The translations under genes and the position numbers were made by a program. DNA of 64,000 nt from Conus ventricosus (taxonomy: Eukaryota > Mollusca > Gastropoda > Neogastropoda > Conidae): contig JAFLJL010014913.1 in the NCBI GenBank assembly GCA_018398815.1, positions 1-64,000 on the forward strand, read 5' to 3'. Of the stretch, positions 21,500 to 32,082 are shown one piece after another. Position 1 is the first letter of the stretch; every line of letters starts with the position of its first letter. The notes below the pieces were generated by a model, which made no database searches, was not told where the DNA came from, and was given only the letters and a program-made list of their open reading frames with translations.

Positions 21500-22030
21500 C
21501 GCGCCATCCCCGCCTTTGTGCCTTTGTTCGGCACTCGCGACTTTGCCTTCCGTTCTTTCGATCTTCGAAAGTACGACCTCTTGATCTGCCCACTGGTGCG
21601 CATTTATGTGTACCAAATTTATCACTGGTAAACGATCTCCTCATCTACTAACTGGTGCACATTTATTAGTACATCTTAGCATTTATACAAGGTACACCCG
21701 GGGTATTTACTCTTGTGCGCCAAATTTCGCGTCACTCTTGACGATCGACCCTTCCGGTCAATCGATCCGCCCTCTTCGATTGTGCCACGCCGGTTGCCGT
21801 CTCCGCCATGTTGCTGACTCAACACACCTTGTTGGCGGTACTCGGCTTCCCAGGCTCATTTTCCTGTACCTTATTTATTATTATTTCAGGTATAGAGATT
21901 GTCTTGCGATCTCTTGATCTACCAATTGTGCACCTTAGTAGTACCATTAGTAACATTTAGTTATTCGATCACATGTTTCTGCGTTTGTGTTTTCTTCTCG
22001 GCACTCGCGTTTTCATCTTCATTTACCGCA
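21500..22030. repeat. Imperfect direct repeats in the DIRS 5' region
   Basis: GGCACTCGCG plus a CTTC-rich tract occurs at 21,530 and 22,000. A GATCT-CTACC-x-TGGTGC-CATTTAT-GTAC-like segment occurs at about 21,585, 21,630 and 21,905. They form a leader of at least two degenerate units before the first GC-rich frame, possibly regulatory DNA. Confidence 0.45.
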
Positions 22031-22138
22031 CTCCAGTGCCCTCACGAGGTGGTTCGAGCTCTTTTTATCCCCCGATCCCCCTCTTTGTCTCCTCTTTGCG
22101 ATCGGGGCGTTCCGTGATTGTCTCGCCCCCAGTGCCCA

Positions 22139-24300
22139 ACATGGTGAAGGACATTAACGGGTCGAGCCTTCCTCTGTTCGGGAGTCGCTCCCTTGCCCGG
22201 AGGACCCGCATGTCGATTCCAGGGGACAATCCGCTCGCACCTATGATGAGCGTACGGCCGGTGTGGAGGAGGGTTCCGCGCAGGGGAAAGCGCGACCATC
22301 GTTACGATACCTCCTTGCCCGTCCGGCGGCCACGAAACGTTGCGTTCGGAAACGAACAGGCAAACGGCCTTTATTTTCCAACAGTTTTTCTTTCTACACC
22401 GTAGAAATCCAAAGGCAAGGCTCCCCTGAAAGGGGCCTGCCCGTTCAAAATCTTCCCGCTCCCTGGCCCCAAAACGCCTTTTCGCCTTCGGTCGCACACG
22501 AGACTCCCATCAGGCTGCGTCCCGCGACCCTCGGCCCCCGGGGAACCCTTCCGAGGGCGAGGGGACGGGTGACGCTCGCGGCTGGAATCACCGCCCGTCA
22601 CTCGATCAGATGAGACTCGTGGCGTTAGCTTGCCCCCCACTACCGTCACGCTTTTCCCATCACGCTCTCCCAACCCTGTCCAAGTGCAGCCACCCCTCGG
22701 ACACGAGGGCGTATCACTCCGGTGGAGGAGTTGTGGGCAGTCTTTGGTGGGTCCCTCCACTGACCACAACTCCGGGTCAGGGACGCCCGGCATCGACTAG
22801 GTCGGATCTGCGCCCTCACCACGACGGTCGAACCACCCCGATCGGACTGTCGCACTTTCCCTAGGGGTACAGGACGTTGGGGAGCGGACTTCTTTCGCTC
22901 CCCCATTGGGCAACGTCCGCAGTCCCGTTCCTCCGGGGGGAGGATCGACCAGCGGGGGCTAGGGGTAACCTTTGGTCCCTTGAGGTGGTCTCGTCACTGC
23001 AGCCTTCCCAGTCCGCTTCCACGCGGCCAGGGGGCTCGGCTACCATGCCCCCCCCAACCGGCCACCCTGCCATGCAGGGGCCGGCATGGACCCCACCGGG
23101 AGACGCAGGAGGCAGTGCTCTCCCCGGGGCGGGTACGAGAGAGCTCGCCTTCTCGCTAAACCCCCCCCATTGGTGCCCCAGGTTACCCGGGTCCCGAGGA
23201 AACCCTGCCCAGGCCGCCACAGCCCTGCGTACTCCCCGGGGACGGTGGTCCATGCCCCGAGAGGAACCAGTGGCTTAGGGCTGACACCATTTTGACCCCC
23301 ATCTTCGCTCGCAGTGGCATCCGGCTTCTTTCAGCTGGATCGACCTGGGTCCCCTCCCTCTCGGGCGCTGTCCGTTCGGCGATCCCTAGTCTGCCCGCCG
23401 AGTATGGAGCCACCAGGGACCCGTCCTCGTATTCCCCCACTACCCAACGAGGGCGGGACTCCCACGCACCCCTGTCCTGGCCCTGAAGGTGGATCTGAAA
23501 CATCCCTTTCAGGAACACTGAACCCACAGCCTGAGGACGGGGTTGAGGGCCCCTCCCCGTCTGGGACTTTTCCACCTTGGAAAGTGGCGCCCAGATCTTG
23601 TTGTTAAGGAATCCCCTCCCTCTGACAACATTTTCTCCTTTGCCGTTACGCCGGGTTCCCCTCTGCCCAGCTATCACGGCCAAGGATAGTCGCCCCCAGA
23701 CCCTCATCCCTTGTGGGACAGATCGGCATCTTTCGCAGGGGTGCAACAGGCCGTCCCTCCGCCGGGGATTGACTTCTTGTCAGCCCCTAACGCAGCTCCA
23801 GTAGGAGTTTTCCTCAAGGACTACGGCACTGCCTCTGTGTCTTCAGACGCTGACGACACTGGAGACAGACTCTAGCTTGTTTGGCGACCCCTGATGCGCT
23901 TTCTTATTCACAAAATATCGCATCACCTTTCGGCTGAGGCGGACAGCGCAGCCAGGAGTCACTTTAACTGCCTGATGGCAGTGAGAGATGCTGTACTATC
24001 ACAGGCCAATCTCTCAGGCCGTGCTGTCACGGTCCAACCTCTCCCAGGCGCTCAATCGGCCTTGCGGTGCATCCTGGGCAGGACCAGTCGCTGTTCGGCG
24101 CTATTCGACTGCGATACCAGGAAGGCTGACTCCGCCCCAAAACCTATCCCAGGCAGTCACCTGCCCACAAACCCCACGGCCCGCCAAACCCCTAATATCC
24201 CACTCTCTCAGCAGACACGGTCCCGGAGGTAACTGGGGGAGTCGCCCATGGGGACTCCATCCTTATTTCTCCTATTTTCAAGCCGTACCTACGTCTCGTC
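22139..24300 (+). pseudogene. Probable DIRS ORF1 (gag-like) region, decayed
   Basis: GC-rich DNA with overlapping open stretches in all frames. The plus strand is favoured because the downstream reverse transcriptase and recombinase read that way. ATG at 22,141 opens a 90-codon stretch. A block at 23,894-24,060 (NCLMAVRDAVLSQANLSG in its middle) is followed by short Ser/Pro-rich DNA; it sits where the ORF1 protein of DIRS elements is expected. I cannot identify a domain with confidence. Stops and shifts every 60-150 codons. Minus-strand frames here are treated as shadows. Confidence 0.35.
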
Positions 24301-24739
24301 TGCAAGATCGGGGTTCCGTAGAACGGAAGCAGTCTGTATTGCACTGAAATCTGCTCGCAATGGGTTCCGACAAACGGCCTAGCCTAGCAGACGACGCTCG
24401 CATGAATTTTTGATTTTCTCAAGGTCTCGTCCTGTTTTCCCATAGTCTCGTTTCGCGTCAGACGCGATACTTGCTTCCGCCATTTTCCCGTCGGTGCTCA
24501 GGCAATCGATATGTAGGAAGTGTGCATTTCAGGGCCTGGGGTTAAGGTAGCAGTTTCTGGCTGCTAAGGATCCCCAAAAAACATTACGTTCTATGTTCAG
24601 TGTGCAAAAGATCGCTCATTTGGCATCTATGGGCTCGAAAAAACACACTCATGCTGACTATGGCCACACAAGCGCGTGGCTCAGTATCTTTTTACAGGCG
24701 TTTCGTTTCCAGTCTTTTCAAGCTGATGGGTAGGGAGAG

Positions 24740-25524
24740 TGACACTAGTTCAACCTCTTACACTACCCCTCCAAATCGGGCTCCCCCTCAGGCCCCGGCC
24801 CAATCCCACACCTCCAAACTACTACACCTTTGTTTTCCCCTCTGGGGTTCGTCACCAACCCCTCCAAATGCGAGCTCTCGCCCCCCACTCAGGATTCAAA
24901 CCCCTCTGGGCATGAGCTTCGACACCACCTCCCTGGTGTCTCCCACCCGGAGAGTTCCGCTGCCCTAGTGGGACCTCATCTCCCACCCTTTGACTCTCTC
25001 CCCTTTCTTCGGCAAGGACCTTTCGTCCCTTTGGGGATGATGGAGTCCCTGTTCCTTTCATTCCCCCAGGGAGAGTTCCCAAGCGACAGCTTCAGAGGGA
25101 GTTCCGCCGTCATTGGTCCCCAGACCAACGACAGCTGGGAACCAGACCATTCCCTAGGGCCTTTGGGTTTGTTTGGGCCATGGAGGAGTGGCTAGCCCAT
25201 CCCCCTGGCCCCGGAGTTCCCCTCTCCCTCCCTTCCAGGCCCTGGAAAATTTACACAGACGCCTCCAACTCGGGTGGGGGGCCCATTTTGGGGAGCAGCC
25301 CCGCCTCGGGGGGTTGGGATCCCCTGAAATGCTGTCTTCACATCACATCTTGGAACTGGAGGCGGTCAGGCTCGCCCCCCTCCACTTCCAGTCCATAGTC
25401 TCCCACCGATTCGTTCTCTTTCACGGACAACACTTTGGTGTTTGTTACATCAACAAAGGGGGGGGGGGGGGGGGGGGCACCTCCATCGGCCTCTCCCTCT
25501 GTACAGAGGCCAGAGAACAGCATT
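24740..25524 (+). pseudogene. DIRS reverse transcriptase C-terminus and RNase H, 5' part
   Basis: In shifting plus frames: LGFVTNPSKCELSP (near 24,845-24,890), a downstream LGMSFDTTSLV thumb-like block, LLGMMESL (near 25,030), then the RNase H segment with YTDASNSGGG (near 25,255), GWGAHFGEQ, HILELEAVRLAPLHFQS (near 25,345-25,395), VLFHGQHFG and CYINK (near 25,445), then LCTEARE (near 25,500). These match the DIRS-type RT thumb plus RNase H, where TDAS, E in LELEA and the D/H pair are the catalytic positions. The polymerase YxDD box was not found. A G-run of about 20 at 25,458-25,477 breaks the frame. Maverick B begins right after the TEARE codons. Confidence 0.72.
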
Positions 25525-25605
25525 TTACCAAATTTTTAACTCACTTGCTCCTCCCCCAAGTTTTTGGGCGAAGTGGCCTAAAAGCCGCCTTTTCCCGTTC
25601 TCTGA
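25525..25605 (+). repeat. Left terminal inverted repeat of Maverick B
   Basis: Reads TTACCAAATTTTTAACTCAC and later TTTTTGGGCGAAGTGGCC and AAAGCCGCCTTTTCCCG; the reverse complement of 40,968-41,043 matches with few differences. Confidence 0.8.
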
Positions 25606-25689
25606 CAAGAAAGACTTCAAAAACCAAAAAAATAACGATTATCTACAAAAAAACATCTGTGTGGTTTGTCCGTTTTAAATACTAATTTT

Positions 25690-26229
25690 ACTAAACTTTT
25701 CAGATTTTTTTTTTTGCTTAACCCTGTGTTTTTCCTGATCATTTTCAATAAATCATTTTCCGCAAACATTTTTAAAAAGGGTTTCTTGTTTTTGTGAAAA
25801 ACACTACGTCTTTAATGTTCTCTAAGTCTTTTAAAAACCGAGTTTATTTCTGGCAAAAAACCCCAAACATCCATCAGGGCTTCCGCTGAAAACCCAGCTT
25901 TGCAAAGTGTTTCTTTTTTAACTATTCTTTTTCTCCCCGAACGTCACTATAATAAAGAGTGTCTGCTTTCTTAAAACCTTTTTAGAGTATTCTAAACACT
26001 CACTCATTTTTAGTGCTAGGTTTAAACTAAATATACGCATTGTTGTCCTATAAACCTTCTATCATATATGCTTTTTTCCCTTTAAAGTGTTGGACAAACC
26101 ACAATATGATCAAAATTATAGCGATAAACTGTTTGTAAAAAAGTCTGGGGACAAAATATTTTTTTTCCCCACAACCAGTTGCCCACAATCATTGAACATG
26201 AGGGGTTTTTCTAAAGTTTAATGCCCCAT
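25690..26229 (-). pseudogene. Packaging ATPase of Maverick B (decayed)
   Basis: Starts at ATGGGGCAT (26,229). In mixed frames there are a VG-x-W-x-WGKN remnant of the Walker A loop (near 26,175), a DHIVVCPTL segment (near 26,110), an ADTLYYSDV remnant in the Walker B position (near 25,960), a CKAGFSAEALMDVW-like sensor block (near 25,890) and a SVF-x-TK tail block. The block order equals that of the A ATPase at 4,622-5,225. Homopolymers are inflated throughout, so the apparent decay may be partly sequence error. It sits next to the left TIR reading outward, where A has its penton-like gene. Confidence 0.55.
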
Positions 26230-27545
26230 TTTTTTAAAACAGTTTTAATCTAATCCGTTATTATTTTATCATCCCCCGTCAAAACTTGTTCGTTAATAAA
26301 ACCCTCGGGGCCCTAAATGGTAGTTTTAACCCAATTCAGTTCTGTAAGATTGTTTTTTTTAAGTCCAAATTGATTTTGGGTTGCTTGTTGTTATGATTTA
26401 ACACCCTCACCATTGTGAAGAACGACGATGGTAAACGTTAAGGCGTTTAAGTCAAAGTTTTCCCAGCTAATTTTAAAATTCCTTTTTAAGGTCATCACTA
26501 ACGCCCACAACCCCACCCCTCTCCAAAATCTTTAAAGACAGAATTTCAAATATCATGTGAACGTGTCCCCTAATTTTTGTTTGGGAAATGAACTTTTAAT
26601 TTGTAGAAGCTTTTTTTACAACTGTTTCTTTTCTGTGGGGGATGTATTTTTTTTCCCTACGGGGCGTTTTTCATTTTTTTCCGAACTTTGGGGTCGCCCG
26701 GGCATAAGACTTACATGTAAAGGGCCAGAGTTAAATGCTTTTTGAACTTTTTTGAGGGCCCTAAAATATGAAAATGGGTTTATGAATTCAAATTTTTTTT
26801 CCCCCTTCAAAATTTGGTTCAAAGTGCCTTTTGGGTCGGTTTTGAACTTTTTTTTATTCTTCTGGCCCAAACTTTATTTGCCTCTGATTGCGCAGTTGTT
26901 CTGTTTGGGGAAAATTTTTGTGTCGCCAACCTCTTTGGTTTTAATCCCCCGTCTTTAGTGTACAAAAAAACCTAAAAAGCGCCTATCCCCTTTTGTTCAA
27001 AGCCCGCAACGTCCAGGTCTTTTAATCTAAGGTTATCCCTTACGGGGCCCCAAGAACCCCTGGTTCTTTCCCACGCGCATTTTTTTTTGAAACGATTATT
27101 TTTTCCAAAACAATGTGAGGTTTTTCCACAAAAACTTTCCCCGCTTGTCTTTGATTTTTTTTTAAATGTCCGACCCTCCACAAACTAATCTTTTAAACTA
27201 AAAATTGGGGTTTTGTATAATTTCAAAATCCCCAATTGCATTTTTCCCCTGCGGAAGAGCTTTTTTAAAACGTTGGGGGCCCTTTCCCTTTTCTTGTTTT
27301 CATCAGTCTCAGTCACCCAAAATAATTTTGAGTAATGAATTTTTAAATGCAAGATCGAGCGGTTTTCTCCCCTAAGTAGTTTTTTTGACGTAACTCTAAA
27401 ATTAAAGGGCCCCGATTGGCTTTGTAAACCCTACTTTTTTGCTGTTTATAAAAAAGTACCCTACTTCTTCTTCTTCAGGTTTGAAGGTAACTTGTTTTCA
27501 ATTCGCTTGTTAAGTTTGAGAGCAATGTCGAAGTTATCTTTGCTT
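26230..27545 (-). pseudogene. B copy of the unknown gene at 5,285 (decayed)
   Basis: KKFEFINPFSYFRALKKVQK and AFNSGPLHVSLMPG (26,690-26,800) correspond to FELRSPNVYFDKKNNFRKAL and GPILVSLVPG in element A, and NFDLNALTFTIVVLHNGEG (near 26,405-26,460) to the SENLDAPLKLSIAITKNGDE block. The gene ends just before the ATPase start on the same strand. The 5' boundary is uncertain; the stretch beyond 27,200 is AT-rich with little open frame. No function known. Confidence 0.5.
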
Positions 27546-27839
27546 TTTTTTTAGCGGGGAAAAACCGAATACCTGGGTAGGTTAACGGCTAACTAATTGG
27601 CCTCTTTTTTAAAATTTTTAATTTGTTATTCCCCTTTGGGCTTTGTTTATATTAAACCTTACGCTTTGTAGAATTTTTCTGGAGCGCACCTTTTCGGGTT
27701 TCCCGATTCGTTATTATAGCATGTTCAAAAAAACGAAGGGCGGGTCTTGGTTGTTATTGTTAAAAAAATTTTTTTTAAAAAAAATTAAAAGGGGATGCAT
27801 TAAATATAGATGCAAAATATTCTGTGGGCCGCACTAAAT

Positions 27840-28964
27840 CTTAAAAATATAACAATGACACCCTCGACATTTCTGTGACCGGACTAAACCCCTTTCATAA
27901 AAAGGTAAAGTACCCCTTTAAGCAGATATCTTAACCCCCCCTGTTAAAAAGACTACATCGCAAAAGTGGGGTTTTTTGTCACCCGAGCAGTTTTATCAAA
28001 AACATTTAAAAATTTTTCTGTGTTTTGTGCATCAACGGGTGTGGAGGTCGTATGCTGATCACTTAAATCATCCTATCCTTTGGTTAGGTCGTGTATAGAT
28101 TTTTTTTTTACACCTTCAGACGTATTTTGCTGAACTGCAAGCGCCATTACCAAATGACAAACCGTTTAACCCTTTTAGAAACGATAGACATGAAGGTTTT
28201 TTGAAGAATCTGAACGAATTCAAATTAAACATAAAGCAGATTTTAGAAAAAAGTTGGACCGCAATCAGGCTTAGGCCCCCCTTATTTTGGGGCGTGCACA
28301 AAAAAATATAACTATGTGGAACCCTCCTTACACTTTTTCTCTTCGGCACAGGGTTCACCTCGGGTCCTAGAGAAGAGCAAAAAAACAGCATGGGCAACAT
28401 TTATCTTAGAAAACTTCTAAGGGGCTAACTAAAGCGGAATAGAACGAAAAATGGCTTATTTTTACTTGTTTGGTGTTTGCTAGGTTCCAAGCAAGGCAAG
28501 ATCGGCTAACTGACCCTTTCTACTGGTTTTGATCACAAAAACAATATTAGAAAATTTTAGGGGGATCCTTTTAATTTTTGTTGTTTTCCCTTCAATTAAA
28601 AAGGTCCAAAGATTTTTTAAAATCCAAATCAAAATTTGACTTTGCTTTTGGCATGGTTTTAATGCTCCTTTTGACCTCAGACTCCGGGTAGGAACAAAAT
28701 AAATACAACAATGAATTCTCGTTGAGGAATTTGAACAAAAGGTGGACAAAACGACATAAATTCTGGCCGTTTTTAGGCAAGCTAAAAAAACAAGATGACC
28801 CCCCAAGAATAAGTCATCCAACCCCCGTGGCCCAAAAACCCAAAGGCCATTGAAAACTCAGCAAAGCTGCGGACTCTGTTCCCATGACCTGAATATGAAA
28901 AGACAGGCTTGTTCTTGGTTAAAATGGCCTGGATTACTTGGTCTTTATCTTTCTAAAAATTAAC
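27840..28964 (+). pseudogene. Protein X of Maverick B (decayed)
   Basis: The DNA from the AATATAACAATG start region through 28,120-28,320 aligns with 898-1,450 of element A: the L-x-P-N-D/K-PFNPF stretch, the R-x-NEFKLNIK region and KLDRNQ-GLG-LYF all remain. The C-terminal EKTGLFLV membrane-anchor remnant ends at a TAA near 28,962, overlapping the convergent gene as in A. Confidence 0.55.
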
Positions 28965-30050
28965 CCCAAATATTAAGGAAATAATGTCCCTAAGTGTCGC
29001 CATAAGCCCAAATACTTTGCTTGCAGTAGCAAAGCAGCTAACAATCCCCCAAAATACCAGGTAAAAATTATAGTTTTTCGGCTAATTTTTTTTTAATAAA
29101 CTCGAAGTGTCAAGCTGTTTTTTTTTCCCATGATTTTTCGGTGGGGGGGATGGGGGCGGAGGGGAAAAAAACTTTGGCCCCCCCGCCTGAATAGCCAACA
29201 CCCGTGTGCTTATTGCAATCCCAAGGCTGTTATAACGCTTGCTAATGTGACGCCCCGCCCTAAAAAAAGCGTTCGAAACGTTTGCTAGCGTTTTTGGCTT
29301 CATATAAAAAATTTTTGGATAGTTTTCTTATTTATTCACTTGGTTCGTAATTGGCTCGGTTAGTAGTCAGCGCTTTGTCTTGCGATTCTTTTTCAAGATT
29401 TTTAGCTTTGGGTTATTCTTTCTTTAAAATCAGGCCCTAAGTTGGCGTTCAGCCTCAACGAGTTTTTTTTTTTTTCTTTTTTATATGCTCATCTAGTTCG
29501 CCTAGTTTTTTTAAATTGTTTTTTAATTCGCCTCTGATGCTTTTCAAAGCTGATCAAGGGGCCCCTATTTCTGCAGGGCAGCGGGAGTCGTGTTAGTCTT
29601 TAAAACTGTTTTTTGAAAAATGGTTTCGCTTTATTGATTTATTAATTGTCTGCCGATTGATTTAATTCTTAAGTTCCGGGTTTTTCTTTGGTTTTGTTTG
29701 GGGGTTCCCGCAGGTGTTTTTAAATTTGCAACTGCATCCTATCTATTTTGGTTTTGATGCCAAGGCGTTTTGATCGCTCACACTGAGCCTTTGTCTAATT
29801 TTCCTTTTTTAAAAAACTTTGATGAGTTGGTTTAGATTAAGCTGCAAATTGTCCTTGGTCGTCCTCACAAACAAAAGGTCATCTTTATTCAAAATATTTT
29901 GGGGCTTAAATTCGGGAAAGGTTTTGGCCCAAAATTTGGTATAATGATTGACCTTACTTTCAACACGCCGCAAAGAGGGCGGAGCGGTGCTGTATTAAAG
30001 GGATCATTTTCCCCTGTGTCTCAGGATCAAAATCATCTAATCTTATTTCA
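28934..30050 (-). pseudogene. Conserved membrane protein of Maverick B (decayed)
   Basis: Same position, strand and convergent overlap as the A gene at 2,108-3,315. Visible remnants: LDDFDPETQGK near the N-terminus (about 30,020), ILNKDDLLF in the middle, LPGILG (near 29,055) and a terminal LGLIFRKIKTK. A Lys/Glu-rich coiled region occupies 29,340-29,560. Frames are heavily broken. Confidence 0.5.
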
Positions 30051-30113
30051 AGCCCCGCCCTGTTTTTTAAAATTAATTTTTTATTTTGTTTTATAAAAAA
30101 AAAAGTCAAAGCT

Positions 30114-31220
30114 ATGGCTCGATTTTGACCCATAGAAGACTGAAAAAGGGCCCCTTTTGGGGTGAAGGGAAATAAAGCGGAATATTACTTTCCAAAAATC
30201 CATCTACTATTGATGCAGTCAAATTTTACTGTCAAATTTTCCGGACCCGGGGGGCAGGAAGGATTGTGCGGGGTCTGCGGTTTACTTTCAAAAAAAGTAC
30301 TCGCTTCAACAAAAAGACACAAACGGCGTTGTCCCGAAAATTTTGGGGCGGGCAATTTTTAAAAAATTTCTATAAAATTGAGGGGCAAGAAAAATTTTTT
30401 CTTTTACACAATGCGACATATTTTTAAACCCATTTTTATCTATGGTAACCGGGAATGAAAGGGCTGATCTTGCGTTTCAAGGAATCGAAAATGAAGAAGC
30501 CTAAAAAAAAAGAATAAGCGCCGCCGAATTAAAGACGGCAAAAAGTTGGCTGTAAATTTTTGGTATGGAAACGCTTTTCCATCCCTTTGTTTTGAGTTGT
30601 TAAAAGCGCATGCACCCTCTTTCAAGGAGCATTAAAAAACGTTGTATATGAAAAAAACTTTTAATGAATACAAACGCGTTTTTCAAATCATCAAACACCC
30701 AAGCAAAGTACAGCTTTTTGAATCGTTAGGTTTGACGTTTTTTAGAAACCCTAATTTTGCAAGGCTGATTGAGCAACAATATCAGTCAAAAAAAGCAATA
30801 TATTCGAAAGGTGATTCATCTACAAATATCCCCGAAGCAGGGCAGACGCTATATGGAATTTTATTTTAGTGTCGCAGCAAGATCGCCTTTTTAAAGGGAT
30901 TTTTTGCTGTGCGAAGATGAAAAACCGTTCAAAAAAGGGAAATGAAAGTTTTTTAATCCAAAATAACGAAAAGTACAATGTTCGTTGAGGGTAGTCCCAA
31001 CCAAATTTTTCGTAGCGGGCTTAAACCTTATCAGTTTTGATGAAATAGGGGAAAAGTTTGGGGGGGAGGTGTGAAATCCACAGTTGACCCTTTTTCTAAA
31101 GATTTACATCTTCACATGTTAGGCTTGATGATTTTTAACAACGAAAACGCTTTTTTGGGTTGACCTAAGGGCAACAGAGGAAAAACAGTTGCATGGAAAG
31201 GGGGGGGAAGGGGGGGGGGA
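30114..31220 (+). pseudogene. Major capsid protein of Maverick B (decayed)
   Basis: ATG at 30,114 opens into D-x-EDx-KxPF-GVK, followed by VKFSGPGGQEG (30,230-30,260; A has VKFPDLGAGDV). Then come a GNAFPSLCFELLKAHAP remnant (30,565-30,620; A has GNRFCIPLDFELLKDAY) and LGLTFFRNPNFARLIEQQYQ (30,730-30,790; A has ISLEFDVVITPELAR). Later blocks N-PKITK and LKPYQF lie near 30,955-31,030. Same family and position as in A, but the ATPase and unknown gene do not follow it. Confidence 0.6.
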
Positions 31221-31429
31221 GAACGTGAGAGAGTAATAAAACATTCAAATTGATAAAAAAGAAGAAGCCCTAAACCGCTTAAGTACATTTGTTTTTAAAA
31301 TTGATGGCAGCTGAATATTGAAGTAACGATTAAAAGATATACTACTAAATTTTTTTTATTTTAAAAAAAACATCCTGTTCAGGTTTTCCAAAGTGCCTCA
31401 GCGCCGCCAAAAGAGGGATAGTAGAAAAA

Positions 31430-31975
31430 CCCCCAACTTAAAAACCTTCAGGGGTTAACAAAATTTCCAAAAGCAACAAAAACTGAGCAAGACCTTTCAA
31501 AAAAACAGCAAAACCAAAACGGGTTTTGCTGCCTTTAATGCTGTTCTTTGTATACTGGGGATCGCTTAAGTGTCTTTTAGCAGGAACGAGGTTTGGCCTC
31601 TTAGCAAGGGGATGGGCGCACCCGCGCTTTCCTCTAGGAGGTTTGTCTTTGCTCTCGGTTGTGTTTTATTAGCTGTAAGTGCGGCTGGCAAAAAATTAAA
31701 AACTAAAAATCCCCAAAGCCCCAGCTTGGTTCAATAATAAAGGCTAAAATTTTGTTCGTTCAAGACAAAAATAAGCACTAGCTGACTAAAATCACGGATG
31801 AAAAATTTAATCGTTTTAAGGGGCCCTTTTGAGATATAAAAGACAAAAGTTTGATCTTCAAAGAAAGGGGGGGAAGGGTTTTTTCAAAAAGCCAGAAGCC
31901 GAGCAGATAAAAAAGGAAATGCTTAAAAAAAATAAAAAGAGCATTAACTCTGTTCTAAACAGCTCCCATTAACAA
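31430..31975 (+). pseudogene. Hydrophobic protein of Maverick B (decayed)
   Basis: A Gly/Ala/Leu-rich hydrophobic region (31,540-31,690, including SCVLLAVSAAGK in mixed frames) is followed by Lys-rich DNA with K-I-TDEKFNRF (near 31,790; A has ITDEEFQKLM) and an EK-x-K-tail. It follows the capsid gene directly, whereas A has two genes between them. Confidence 0.5.
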
Positions 31976-32082
31976 ACCGAAGGTGTTATATTTATTTTGG
32001 TCAAGCACAAAAGACCGTTGTATTTTTGATTTTTTATTTTTTTTAATTTAAATAAATATTTTGAGTTTGAAAAGAAGCCAAC

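Noticed and set aside
22042..23746. Minus-strand open frames of 130-187 codons in the GC-rich DIRS 5' half
   Set aside because: High GC keeps all frames open. The recognised RT, RNase H and recombinase segments all read on the plus strand.
27400..27840. Penton-like gene in Maverick B at the place where A has one
   Set aside because: No segment matching the A penton blocks was found; the DNA is AT-rich with no usable frame.
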